A stretch of 47,987 bases of DNA, taken from Branchiostoma floridae (Eukaryota > Chordata > Leptocardii > Amphioxiformes > Branchiostomatidae). The stretch lies in the NCBI RefSeq assembly GCF_000003815.2, contig NC_049994.1, positions 1,298,315 through 1,346,301 of the forward strand. Direction: 5' to 3'. Shown here piece after piece: positions 20,501 through 42,236 of this stretch. The notes beneath the pieces were generated by a model. That model saw only the letters and a program-made list of their open reading frames with translations. It did not search any database and was not told where the DNA came from. Within the stretch, counting starts at the first letter, position 1. Every line of letters starts with the position of its first letter. The position numbers were made by a program, and so were the translations under genes.

Positions 20501-22746
20501 GACAATACTGCAGTTTGACAATACTACAGCTGAGACGACCAAACAGGCGCTCAAGGAAGAAGGTGCCCGCCATGGAATGAACGAGATTGATAAATTTTCA
20601 CACAAAAACGTTATCTTCAGAAAATTGGACCTTGGAATCTTCCAAATTCAACGGTGAACGGACGTGTTCAAGCAACGCAATACATTTGTATACCTGTTAA
20701 AACGTGCGCTTGTAACATGTTGTAGCACTGGCTCAGTGGTATTATTCACACGTGGTAAACCAATGCTCCGGGATCGAATCCGTGGACAGTTAATGTTTTT
20801 TAATTTTTTTTTCTTTTTGCTGCATTTTCGCGAAAATGTTGCCTTTCTTGTTGCTTCTTTTCTTGCGATTTTTGCTTTCTTTTCCCTTCGCCCACAATCC
20901 TGAATTTTTTTCAAAAATGTTGCCTTTCTAGTTTTATATCTATTCAATATACAGTCAAACCTGCCCGAGCGACCACCTCTTCTCAGCGACCACCTGGCCA
21001 TTTCGACCGCTTTTTCTCGGTCCCGATTTATTTTCCCATTGACGTAAGCATTAAGCGACCTTTTCTCAACGACCACCTGGCCAACGCGACCGCGACCGGC
21101 CCAAATTGGGACCTATAACGACCGCATCATTTTCAAGATTGAGGTTTTCATCGATTTTTTATGATAATAAGCGCGATTTTGTGCCGAAATCGGCCAGTTT
21201 GCGTCGGATTTTGGGGTTAAATTTACAGTTTACAGTGTGCGTGTTGTATTTGACATTAAAGACCTCGCGTCTTTGCGTGCGTGCAGTGTGCTTGCTATTT
21301 GCCATAAAACACAACGGAAACCATTTATACTTTGCATCGGGCATGTTTTGAGTCGATACTCTTCTCAGCGACCACCTGTCCAAATCGACCGCTTTTTTCC
21401 GGTCCCCTGGGTGGTCGTCTTGGGCAGGTTTGACTGTACATCTATATGTGTGACATGCAAATTGTACTAAGAATCAATCTCTATTTTCCATGCAAAAGAG
21501 GCCTTCATTGATATGATCTAATGGTAAGAAATATACTAAGTCTTAGTTTATAAAACATTATGTTATATATCATAGCAAGACCAAGAGGTTGCACCTTGTA
21601 TTTGGCCACAGCCCCTGCCGTTAGATCTGACTCTATATTTCCTGGGTCGAGGTAGGCAATACTCATCAGCCAACCAGGGCCGGTGAAAGCCCAGAGCTTC
21701 CGAAAACTGAAACCCTGTAGTGGAAGAGAAGACGTCAGGTAACTCACTTGAGGACCTGGTATTCATATTGGTGTTATTTATCAATCCAAATCAAATCCAT
21801 TCACTTAGGCCACACCAATTTAATTTCTTGGTTCACGGATTCGCTCGCTCCTATTTTTTGGAAAAAAAAAATAAAAATAAAAATTACCACTCAGCAAATT
21901 TTCACCATTAATGAAACCATTCACCAACTTTCTGGTGAAGCAAATTGGCCTTTATATTATAAGCTCCTTAAAGTGTGGGTACAGGTACTGTTACTGTACA
22001 ATAATAGTGTTTTTGAACTTTTTTCAAGCTGAAAACTTTTTTTCTTTATGTTTTGGATTAGCTGTTACCTTTACCCCAACCATTTTACAAGTTTTATTTT
22101 TATTCTTATTTCGCCCTATCGCTCCATATTTTTTATGAAAAAATCCGTGAACCAAGAAATTAAATTGGTGTGGCCTTAATAGCTATAAATTTGGTTGTGA
22201 TCACAGCTACCCTTGAAATGAGCATATATCAGTCAATCAAGTATGATTATAACCTTTATCACAAATTAAACGCAACCTAAGCAATATAAGCCCAAGTCAG
22301 GGTTGTAGAAATTGTTATTTAGAGAATCCTAGTGTGGCATGTTTCTGTGCCGTTTTTAACCACTCAAAGTAGAAAACAATGATGTAAATGTGGGGATATA
22401 GTGCAGTAGATATCAATTTCATACATTACATATTGTCTTATCCAGATTATTTCCACTTTTAACGCTCTAATATTGCTTAGGTTACTAAACTTTAACATAT
22501 TGTGAAATTTTGGCACAATAACTGCGAATATTCAGTCTGAAGTACTTACTGAGCTTGCTGTTGAGGGAATGTGAACCTGGCCGGGAGCGATTTCAAAGTT
22601 GACCTGCGTGGCGTCATCACCCCCGCCATCTTCTGACCCGTCCTGTAGGCTGGAGTTGAGGTCAGGGGGAGGGGGGGAGTACGGCAGGTCATCGTCAGGG
22701 ACCAGCGGCTGTCTGTCATCTGCCATTGTCTGTGGTACACCAGGGG
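11397..22746 (-). CDS. NRAMP/SLC11A-type divalent metal transporter, whole gene span
   Basis: Fifteen coding exons on the minus strand assemble in phase to about 562 residues, matching the ~560-570 of animal DMT1/NRAMP proteins. These proton-coupled carriers move Fe2+, Mn2+ and similar ions across plasma or endosomal membranes (family knowledge). Seen in sequence: the helix 1 motif Asp-Pro-Gly-Asn (D82, N85) with [11 protein letters not shown]; the helix 6 motif Met-Pro-His (M261-H263) with a second His at 268; and the consensus transport motif [17 protein letters not shown]. Coding exons, 5' to 3': 22726-22550, 21714-21595, 19246-19168, 18544-18397, 17286-17216, 16570-16503, 16028-15873, 15541-15472, 14773-14667, 14203-14114, 13667-13638, 13257-13037, 12384-12309, 11898-11821, 11594-11397. 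The loop before the transport motif is shorter than in vertebrate DMT1. The last exon is the least certain part. Vertebrate SLC11A1/A2 orthology cannot be resolved here. Confidence 0.92.
11821..11898 (-). CDS. SLC11A-like exon 14 (last membrane helix)
   Basis: 78 bp, 26 codons, phase 0 at both ends, acceptor TTTCTAG and donor GTGAGT. It encodes [11 protein letters not shown] followed by a hydrophobic stretch ending MMFVFYL, the last membrane helix in DMT1-type proteins. Confidence 0.85.
12309..12384 (-). CDS. SLC11A-like exon 13
   Basis: 76 bp with acceptor ATTTCAG and donor GTAAGC. It starts in phase 2 and encodes [20 protein letters not shown], a membrane helix that follows the conserved IPIL-x-FTS region. 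Confidence 0.88.
13037..13257 (-). CDS. SLC11A-like exon 12
   Basis: 221 bp, the longest internal exon. It encodes [20 protein letters not shown], then a segment with [20 protein letters not shown]. Both blocks (LTRSIAI and [10 protein letters not shown]-x-FTS) are diagnostic for the family. The acceptor is ACTAAG with a weak pyrimidine tract; the donor is GTGTGC. Confidence 0.92.
13376..13607. repeat. ACTC / ATACTCACTC microsatellite in SLC11A-like intron
   Basis: Imperfect tandem ACTC with interspersed ATACTC and GCACTC units over about 230 bp, between exons 11 and 12. Open frames over it (Leu/Thr/His/Ser repeats) are not coding. Confidence 0.95.
13638..13667 (-). CDS. SLC11A-like exon 11 (30-bp microexon)
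   Basis: Ten codons, phase 0 at both ends, encoding [10 protein letters not shown], flanked by acceptor CACATAG and donor GTGGGT. It supplies the centre of the consensus transport motif between GQSSTMT (exon 10) and GFLDI (exon 12). Without it the motif would be broken but the frame kept, so skipping would yield an in-frame deletion. Confidence 0.92.
13953..13988. repeat. 36-bp perfect palindrome
   Basis: Bases 13953-13988 equal their own reverse complement, centred on ATCATGAT and starting CAAGGAGGTT. A looser version with the same CAAGGAGGTT/AACCTCCTTG ends and a 55-bp interior is at 29501-29575. It lies in the SLC11A-like intron between exons 10 and 11. Confidence 0.95.
14114..14203 (-). 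CDS. SLC11A-like exon 10
   Basis: 90 bp, 30 codons, acceptor TACTACAG and donor GTATGT. It encodes [20 protein letters not shown] and then [10 protein letters not shown], the first half of the consensus transport motif. The segment before the motif lacks the GG-x-x-LG-x-x-FG form I recall for vertebrate DMT1. Confidence 0.92.
14667..14773 (-). CDS. SLC11A-like exon 9
   Basis: 107 bp starting in phase 1, acceptor GTTCCAG and donor GTAAGC. It encodes a hydrophobic helix [20 protein letters not shown] and then a short polar loop [16 protein letters not shown]. The loop is clearly shorter than the glycosylated loop of mammalian DMT1. Confidence 0.9.
15472..15541 (-). CDS. SLC11A-like exon 8
   Basis: 70 bp, acceptor TTCCCAG and donor GTGAGG. 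It encodes [19 protein letters not shown] then AIES, the conserved charged loop following helix 6. Confidence 0.92.
15873..16028 (-). CDS. SLC11A-like exon 7 (MPH motif)
   Basis: 156 bp, 52 codons, phase 0, acceptor CTCCCCAG and donor GTAAAG. It encodes [10 protein letters not shown], then [20 protein letters not shown]. The Met-Pro-His of helix 6 is a metal-binding and proton-coupling element in characterised NRAMP proteins. Confidence 0.95.
16503..16570 (-). CDS. SLC11A-like exon 6
   Basis: 68 bp, acceptor TTTGCAG and donor GTAGGT. It encodes [20 protein letters not shown] and then YM, matching the LRKLE-x-x-F-x-x-LITIMA-x-(S/T)FGY block of animal DMT1. Confidence 0.93.
16719..16793 (-). 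repeat. tRNA-like relic or SINE head
   Basis: On the minus strand it reads TGGCTAAGCGATTAAACTTA, an A-box/D-arm-like stretch, then an anticodon-arm-like inverted repeat (AGATTGC/GCAATCT) and a B-box-like GGTTGAATTCC. The stem lengths are off for a working tRNA, so I call it a degenerate tRNA-derived repeat in an SLC11A-like intron. Confidence 0.4.
17216..17286 (-). CDS. SLC11A-like exon 5
   Basis: 71 bp, acceptor CTCCCCAG and donor GTAAGA. It encodes [20 protein letters not shown] then ENYG, the conserved IP-x-W-x-GVL-x-T-x-x-DTF-x-FLFL helix. Confidence 0.93.
17975..18332. mobile_element. hAT-like MITE packed with GGTGCAC motifs
   Basis: Ends CAGGGCTCGAAAT on the left and the inverse of CAGGGCTCAAAATA on the right give terminal inverted repeats, and CAAGT (5 bp) flanks both sides. 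The interior holds at least eight copies of GGTGCAC or its complement, largely clustered near the two ends, as subterminal transposase-binding repeats would be. CAGGG-type ends suggest the hAT superfamily, but hAT elements normally make 8-bp duplications, so the assignment is tentative. It lies between SLC11A-like exons 4 and 5. Confidence 0.7.
18397..18544 (-). CDS. SLC11A-like exon 4
   Basis: 148 bp, acceptor ATTGCAG and donor GTAAGT. It encodes [20 protein letters not shown], then [20 protein letters not shown]. The HLA-x-VCR and E-(I/L)AIIGSD-(I/M)QEV-(I/V)GSAIA blocks are family signatures. The exon is markedly more GC-rich than its surroundings. Confidence 0.95.
18690..18990. repeat. 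Dispersed SINE-like repeat, copy 2
   Basis: Contains CACCTGAGTGAAGTGAGG at about 18897 followed by the shared TACCTTTCCCAAGGGCA stretch, preceded by about 200 bases also found in the copy at 36140-36350 (CTTCTCAATAAG / TTTTCAACAAGC and ACCTCCATTTAACGTC / GCCTCCATGTTAACGTC). It lies in an SLC11A-like intron. Confidence 0.6.
19168..19246 (-). CDS. SLC11A-like exon 3
   Basis: 79 bp, acceptor TTCCCCAG and donor GTAGGT. It encodes [20 protein letters not shown] then RLGCVTG, matching the conserved LLW-x-L-x-x-(S/A)T-x-x-G-x-x-LQ-x-LAARLG-V-TG helix. Confidence 0.94.
19358..19836. mobile_element. pogo/Tc1-like MITE, copy A (CAGTCAAACCTG ends)
   Basis: CAGTCAAACCTG and its inverse complement bound a 479-bp element flanked by TA on both sides, the duplication made by Tc1/mariner-pogo transposases. 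The interior repeats phrases such as GGCCACTATAGACAGGTGG. No transposase is encoded. It lies in the SLC11A-like intron between exons 2 and 3. Confidence 0.85.
19895..19977. repeat. CA-rich microsatellite
   Basis: Imperfect ACAC and ACACAG units, such as CACACACTCACACAAAGCAC, between the two TA-flanked MITEs in an SLC11A-like intron. Confidence 0.8.
20211..20510. repeat. Two-copy ~151-bp tandem duplication with CCAAT motifs
   Basis: The stretch from about 20211 recurs from about 20361. Both copies carry TCAGAAAAAATGGAAGCTGT and then CAAGCTTTTTGATTGG or CAGCTTTTTGATTGG, and both end near ATCAACGCACAG. The copies have diverged by more than 10%. Each has an inverted CCAAT box (GATTGG). Confidence 0.8.
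20952..21436. mobile_element. pogo/Tc1-like MITE, copy B
   Basis: Same CAGTCAAACCTG-type ends and TA flanks as copy A, 485 bp long. The interior differs but is made of similar phrases (GCGACCACCTGGCC, TTTTTCTCGGTCCC), repeated inverted towards the two ends. A separate subfamily of the same kind of element. Confidence 0.85.
21595..21714 (-). CDS. SLC11A-like exon 2 (DPGN motif)
   Basis: 120 bp, 40 codons, acceptor CACTACAG and donor GTGCAA. It encodes [20 protein letters not shown] then [20 protein letters not shown]. The Asp-Pro-Gly-Asn break in helix 1 provides metal ligands in characterised NRAMP transporters. It is almost identical to the DMT1 signature. Confidence 0.97.
21808..22175. mobile_element. 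PIF/Harbinger-like MITE (GGCCACACC ends)
   Basis: The ends are inverted repeats of about 34 bp starting GGCCACACCAATTTAATTTC, and TTA flanks both sides (21805-21807, 22176-22178). A TWA duplication with GG-starting ends is typical of PIF/Harbinger. The element is 368 bp and AT-rich with no transposase. A truncated right end of the same family is at 32092-32159. It lies in SLC11A-like intron 1. Confidence 0.85.
22274..22483. mobile_element. Small MITE with AACCTAAGCAATAT ends
   Basis: AACCTAAGCAATAT at the left and its complement at the right bound about 210 bp. The interior (GTGGCATGTTTCTG..., ATTGTCTTATCCAGA) resembles a stretch at about 29890-30020 inside the larger intron-3 element of PSMD3 (CGGCATGTTTCTGCG..., ATTGTCTCATCCAGA). 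No target duplication was resolved. Confidence 0.5.
22550..22726 (-). CDS. SLC11A-like exon 1 (coding part, N-terminus)
   Basis: ATG at 22724-22726; 59 codons to a GTAAGT donor at 22549. It encodes an acidic Pro-rich cytosolic tail beginning [13 protein letters not shown]. An acceptor TTTCTCCAG ends at 22747, so the exon starts at 22746 with a short 5'UTR. In-frame ATGs further upstream lie beyond that acceptor and are not preferred. The N-terminus is not conserved in the family, so the start rests on splice logic. Confidence 0.8.
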
Positions 22747-24299
22747 CTGGAGAAATAACATGAGCATGTGTCATCACCTGTGGTGGAACATGCCACTAAG
22801 TTTTCATAGATGTATTACTCCAAGTGTGTAGTCTAAAGAGGTCCAAGCCAAAAAATTAACAGCTGCATGGACGTGTGTTTTTAGCCGAGAGAAATTCCCT
22901 TTTAGCTAGCGGAACTGATCTCAAAAGTTAGATTGGTGAAAGCTTGTTTGTAAATGAAGAATTAGCAGGTAAAGTTTTGCAGCCGCGCGCTGGGTCAGAG
23001 GTACACAGTCCTTGGTTCTTAGCTCTACACTAACAGCAAAAAAGTGCCTTTTGTGGGGATTGACTAATCGTAGTTTGTAATCGCTATAAAAAATGAGTGT
23101 CTATTTGACGTCAGCAATTTTTTCCCACGATATAGGTTACATGTGCTCAATAAGAATGAAAAATCTGCTGATATTTCACGTAGCTTCATTATGAACGCTC
23201 GAACATAGAAGTCTACGGGAAGAAAAAACTCATCAATGAGACCCTAAGGAAAACCACAAGATAGACTAGGACAATGTTAAACTTAAAGTGCTTAATCGGG
23301 ATCCTGACTGGTTTGCTAGGGGCGTGGGGGAGGTGATTAAAATCTGACAATGCATAGTAGCAGCACCCTAAACAGGAGGCATCACTATCCCAGGCCTGTC
23401 TTAATCACAAGGTGACAATCAATGACACCATTCATGTGACAAGAGAACTCTACAAAGACAAGATCTACAGGATTGAAAAAGAGACAAAGTGTGTCCCCAA
23501 AGCTCCCTATAGCTATAGCTAAGTAGCAAACTTTGATTATGATGAAACTTTGTGTGAAATTGTTGAAATATTTTGCCCAAGAAAAAGAGACTTACCGTAA
23601 CAACAAATACAAGGGAAAAAGGTTCTTTTCTTTTCAACTAAAAAAAATGGTCCCCTTGTGCGAGGGAGAATTGCGACGATTGAGGGGATGATGTGGATAT
23701 TTCAAGTTAAAAAACTAGTAGGGTAATCTAATTCTAAGGCTTCTTGAGGGGGGATTACTGACAGTGACTCATGACTTTAGATTGCCCTGTTAATGTGTTG
23801 TAACCAGTGGAGTCCTTGTACCAGGCAGTGGCAGGTAATGCCTGGTGGTACAGTGCTTGTCATTCATCATGATCGAATGAGTAAATGAGTAACTCTGTCA
23901 GGTCCTGACAGAGATTTGGGTTCGTGTCAAACACTTTCTTTGGTTACATATAAAATTGGTATAAATTCTACATACAATTTGAAAAATATACATAACAAAA
24001 TCATATACAGTCAACAGCAATGGTTTTGTCTTTTTCCAGCACAAATTTCACCATCTAAAGAAGGGTTTTGTCAGCTTAGAGCAAAAAGACAAAAAATATA
24101 AGTATAGGCAAAAGATGGTCTTTTACAAGTCCGGAACTGGCTCCCAATGTTTAGATTTTTTCTAAAACTGGACCTTAATGTTTTTACAAGGCCAGTTATG
24201 GTCCTGTGCACAGGTACATGTATACAGCACAATCTTTTTGCCATGTCATGGTACAGCATAGAACAATTCCAGAGCAAGATGGTAACAATCCTCTAAGTC

Positions 24300-25130
24300 A
24301 CCATAGATAGGAACTGTCAAAATTATAGCACAAAAGATTCTTAGTGATAGGTACATCCTGCAAATGGCACTAAAATTTCTTGTCGACAGGAACATTGTGT
24401 AAATATCACCAAAAAATTCCTATCCCGTCAATAGTGCCATAAAATATAGACGGTATCGTCCTGACTGTAGCACCAAAAATTCCTATTGAAAGGCACATTC
24501 TGTGAATAGTGCTAAGAAATTATTATTGTCAGGAATAGTGGTGCATACCTAAACTCATATTCAGGTTCAGGTCCGGATTCAGGTCCAGCAGTTCACTCAC
24601 TGGTTCAGGTCCGGACTTTAAGTCCGGACCTGAACCCATCATTCAATTTGTATATTATGTGCACTAGAAATTTTTTTAGGGGGATGGTGCATATGAAATT
24701 GCATGTTTAATAGCATGAATTGAAAATGCTATGTGAAAAATACATGCAAATTGTATACAGCCAGGGTAAACACGAAATGTTTTTTGTCTTTTTCCAGTGC
24801 AAATTTCACTGTCTATGGAAGGTTTTTTAAATGGTTTGGAACAAAAATAGGGCATATACGTGACAGTTTGCGTTTTGCAAGTCCGGACTTGGCTCCGGAC
24901 ATTTAGTTTTTTTTTTGGACTTGGACCTTAACATTTTTAGGTCCAATTCCAAGTCCGGGCGCTTTAGGTACGCACCACTTGTCAGGAACATCCTGTTGTT
25001 GATAGTGCTACAAAACAAATACAGAGGTAATATACTGTCAAAAGTTTGAAAATAAGCTTATTCAACAAGAACACCCAGTCAATAGTGACAAAGGTGGCAG
25101 AAATTCTTATGAACATCCTGTCAAATATTT
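24300..25130. repeat. Degenerate ~50-60-bp tandem repeat
   Basis: Phrases of the form GTCAGGAACAT-CCTGT-AATAGTGC-AAAAATTCCT recur from 24300 to 24540 and again from 24979 to 25130 with many differences. The two blocks are separated by the element at 24536-24978, which appears to have inserted into the array. Confidence 0.6.
24536..24978. mobile_element. Putative MITE with GTGGTGCRTACCTAAA ends and AGGTCCGGACCT palindromes
   Basis: GTGGTGCATACCTAAA near 24538 matches the inverse complement of the right end (GTGGTGCGTACCTAAA). TTGTCAGGAA stands on both sides (24526-24535, 24979-24988), either a 10-bp target duplication or the array unit itself. The interior repeats GGTCCGGA-type words. Related pieces occur at 24125-24200 and at 26905-26975 in PSMD3 intron 2. 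Confidence 0.55.
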
Positions 25131-25439
25131 ATACAAACAATGAACATATAAAACATATCGGAAACATCCATCTGTCAAAACCGTAACCTTGAAAGTTTCA
25201 ACTTTGCAATTATCAACCTTACACTGACGATATCCTCTCACAATTATGTCCATTCTTTTCATTAAACATCTTAACTTATACTGACCATGAAACTGAGTGA
25301 ATAGAGTATCCAAGAATCTTTAGAAACGTAAAAATCCACTTGACAATCGCCTACCTGTCAGTACACATCACGTGCAACAGATGGTGTCATCAGGGTAAAG
25401 GTTAAGGGCTAAAAGTCAAAGGTGAAAATTTATCTCCCA

Positions 25440-25551
25440 TAATGCTCTACTAGGCATGCGCAGTAAGTAGCAATCAAATGTGCTAGACTGGTGAAAGCAG
25501 TGGAAAGGACGATAAAAGTTTCTTCTATTTAGGAAAAAAGCTAAAAGAAGA
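25440..25551 (+). promoter_or_regulatory. PSMD3 promoter region with NRF1-type site
   Basis: GCATGCGCAG at 25454-25463, about 90 bases before the start codon, matches the NRF1 core found upstream of many constitutive animal genes. No TATA box is evident. The transcription start is not determined. The start codon itself has a favourable context (A at -3, G at +4). Confidence 0.5.
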
Positions 25552-38508
<12,957 letters not shown>

Positions 38509-40980
38509 ACAAACAGGACAGAGTTGTACATATGCCTGAGCTTAGTCAGAGGAAAATTCTAGCAATAGTCCACAAGATTTCTAAATTTAAGGCTTCAAAT
38601 GGCCACCTAAATTGTGTAAACGTCTTTTGAATATTCCATCGTCTTCTAGCCTTTTCTTTCAGTTTGACAGGAATTGTTTCTGTTGTAAACTAAAGGCTTT
38701 AAGATTTGCAGTCAAACACCTAATACATGTTTGTTATCCTTTGCATACAATTGTAGGTAGGTACAGCTTGATTCAAGTGATAGTTGCTTGCATTTGAGTT
38801 AAGATGTGTAACCTGTACCACACTTGAAAACAAGTACGAATATAAAGGAATATACATCCAGAATTGTAGTTGTTCTCCATTTATTGCATGTGCAGTCCCT
38901 CTATGATACAGCATGCCATAGTTTAGTAACATGGCAGGTATATGAACTTATGGTAAATAGGGATATATAGATACAGATACAGCTACAAGTTTGGCTTAAC
39001 CAAGTCAAGGTTTAGGTCAAGATGTTCAGGTCTGGTCTAGTTTAGGTGTATAGTAAATAATAGGTAAATAATGTTGCAATGAGCAGAGGGGAGATCAGCC
39101 GCTTAAATAGTTATGAAACACAAGGTAGAAACATGTATCTTTTATCAGTTGCCTAAAAAAACAACAACTCCAAACCAGACAGGTCTAGAAAACTTATTTG
39201 GAATGAAAATTGGGGATACATAATAATTCAGTTTTTTTAAAGTCACTTCACTACTTTCGTTTTTATTTTGTTTGTTTTTATTCGGTTCTTGTATGTTGTA
39301 TGAGTCCAGAACAGGTCACAGCGAATCTGTATTCATCCTTTGAGGTAACGTTAGATGGTGGTGCAGGGGTATAAGACAAGTTCTGGGCCACACCAAGAAA
39401 TAAGATGCACAACACATACCACTCACTATCACTCAATACCCCTCTCAGGATTCCCTGTATCCATAGAAACCAGTCATCACACCTCCCACATCAAGGTTAC
39501 AGTTCTCAGTCTGGCAACAGCTGACCCATGTTAGCACATATCCAAAGATACAATGGATTAGAAGTTCCCAAGCTTCTGGGGCACTGACCAGTGGAAGGGC
39601 TGCTGGATGCTTAAATTATTCAGTCTTGTACCTCCCTATAATCCTTATAGTATGCCTTTGGCATGTTGGCAGTGCACAGGTTTTGTTGTTGTTGACTCCA
39701 AACACAGATTCTACTTCTTGCTTACATCACAAGCTATCTGCCACTAAAAATCAAGACCATAGCATGTCCAGGTCAAAAGATATAAAAAAATTGCGGTTCT
39801 GCTGCAGTACCAACGTCACACACCAGGGGCCAGAAATTGACCCTGACCTTTGTCTTCATAACACATATCCACCTACCGAATGTAATTACAATCCATCCAG
39901 AGATTCTAAAGTTATACTAACAACAAATATGCGGCCACACAGACAAACCAAAAACTATACTTCAATTTTTCATGGGAGTAAAAAGTGTGGCAATAAAAAC
40001 TATTTCCATGGCAACAGTTTTTTGTTCATTATGTTACCTTCACAGTGAAGGGAACATGTTTGTTTTTGCTCAATTTCCTCTTCTTCTTCTCCGCACAAAT
40101 AAAAAACATGAATACCTCCGAAACTAGACCTTGGAATATCTCGTAATTCAGCAAGCTGGTAGGTCTGCACATAAGACACTGCACCTTGGTTATTTGGTCC
40201 CCCAAAGATTAAAAAAAATGATTTTATGGGCAAAAAAAGGTAAAAAAATTAGCAATTTTAACACAAAATCGAACTTTCGAGCCCTCATAGAACGTTAGAA
40301 CTATGTTCCAAAGACGCGGGTGCTTGTCGAACCTATTCCAACCCATGACGGGAGATATGGAACTCACACGTTCCACATGTTCGAAACGAGGTCAACGACC
40401 TGACGGCTACGAAAAATGCACCAAATTCAACGCGTACAGCGGGGGTTATAAATAAAGAATTTTGGGCGTCAACAATACACCTTTCTCACGCGGCGGCCAT
40501 GATAGATCGAAGAAGAGGTCAATGAGGCAAACAGACAAAACTTATTTCTAAAATCAGGTCCTATTTGTGTGGTTTTCCCCCAAACCACACAAATTTTCAT
40601 GATATAAGATAGAACAGCTGGCTGGCGCACCCGTGTAAAGCAATTAACAGTTCAGCCAATCAGCAACTAAATGCAACAGATAATGAATTTGATTGGCTAA
40701 GCTTCACGCGATATTTGGATCTGGTCATTTAGGGTTTAACGGAGGTCAGTGACATTTGTTTGACCGTATAATAGGAAATGCAAAGCATGCAGGACTAAAC
40801 TGTGAAATTTTAGTAAAAAAAAAAAAAAAAAACTCCAGACAAAGACACGGTATAAACAAGGAAAGGCATCTTCAGGTCCGACATTTTCATATTTCAGCCA
40901 TACGTAGTATGGTGAAGTATTTATATTTCCCCTATTCGTAATGTTTCTTCTTTCTCCTGTCAAATTTTCAAAGCGAACCA
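38509..40980. other. PSMD3 3'UTR and downstream intergenic DNA
   Basis: Begins with the 3'UTR, whose end I cannot place. No gene was recognised beyond it. TGGCAATAAAAACTATT at 39990 recurs at 2621-2637, and a hairpin-ended repeat start (TTACCTTCACAGTGAAGGGA) is at about 40034. Confidence 0.45.
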
Positions 40981-41650
40981 TCTCCGTCGTTTCTGGACCG
41001 AATGACCTGAAATTTGCCACAACGGTGTAGTGGACCAATACCTCGATGCATTTTTTTCATTTTTTTTTCATATCTGCCTTTAAAAAGATTTTATTGAGGT
41101 TTAATGGTAATCTTCAGACCAAGACTGTATATTTTGGCGTCCTGTACCCTGATAGTGGCGCCAAATGACCTGAAATTTGGAACGGGAGTGCATGTGATAT
41201 TTTTCTAAAAAAAAAAAACAATTTTCATTTTTGGCGTATATCACTCCAAAATGACCCATTTCGGGGTTTTACAGGACGTGTTTTGGCGTTCAGTGCGTTC
41301 CATATATGGCAACAGGTGACAGGTGTCGGTCTCCTAAGTACTTGAATTGTGCCGCCATCCAATCAGCGAAGAGGAAGGAACACTTCGTCGGCAGCACACT
41401 ATCTCAGTCGTTCCTAGACCCAATGACTCGAAATTCGGTAGTACAACGTACGGTAGAGTGGGCCAATACTACGATGCGTTTTTTCATGTTTTTTTTTTCA
41501 TATCTTCCTCTAAAATGATTTTATTGAGGCTTTACGGTCATGTTTAGACCAAACAGGTTTTTTTTGCCCCCTGTACCCTGGTATTACAATCAAACGACGT
41601 GAAATTTGATATAGATAGGCATTGGATATTTGGTAAAAGGATCCAAGTAA
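40981..41650. repeat. Two diverged ~230-bp direct repeats
   Basis: Copy A (about 40990-41215) and copy B (about 41408-41650) share, in order, GAC-(C/T)-GAAATT-(T/C)-G, CCAATAC-x-(T/A)CGATGC, TTTCATATCT, TTTTATTGAGG, TTAGACCAA/TCAGACCAA and CCTGTACCCTG. The copies are about 418 bp apart and diverged. Origin unknown. Confidence 0.7.
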
Positions 41651-42236
41651 AGTTTTGACATAAACTAATGATTAATGTCAGCGCTTTTCTGAGGTGCAAT
41701 TGGTTGGTTTCTGAGGTGCAATTCGGCCTCCTCCCGTGAACTCCCGTGACCCCACAGAGCGCCACACCTGCAGCGGCCTCAGCTTTAGCGAGATTTAATT
41801 CATTTCATCAGCAACGAGGAAGGCGAATGCTAATTAATATTCATAAGCGGGGCCTTCCAATGTCGTATATGCAGAAACATGCATATTACGGCCTTGCATG
41901 GGCCATATGTCACCCTGCAATTGTAGTTTGCGATTATTTGGAGTTCAGACAGGGTCATTTGAGCGGTAGCGGAGGGTACACATGCCTTGAACCGTTACGA
42001 TAGAATACATTTGTCGTTCAATTTACCAACATTTCGCATGGCAATATCAATATTTTTCGGTAGATTTGACTTTGGTAGGTTAAGTCGAGACAATCGGAAA
42101 ATGCGGGAAAATTGGCCAGTTTGCGTTTAGTTTTGATACATAAGTTTGACAGTGGCGAGAATGATTATTTTCTCATCAATATTTCTCTTAGTTAAGAATC
42201 ATTTGAACTGTACGTCTAAACAATTGGGTTAACGTC

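Larger units (their letters stand above)
22747..25551. other. Divergent intergenic region between SLC11A-like and PSMD3
   Basis: Presumably holds the 5'UTR exon(s) and promoter of the SLC11A-like gene; a minus-strand GTAAGT donor at about 23594 is a candidate for one, without other support. The right half contains the degenerate array and element described separately. Confidence 0.5.

Noticed and set aside
22727-22777. Upstream in-frame ATGs for the SLC11A-like protein
   Set aside because: They lie beyond a good TTTCTCCAG acceptor at 22747 and so are probably intronic.
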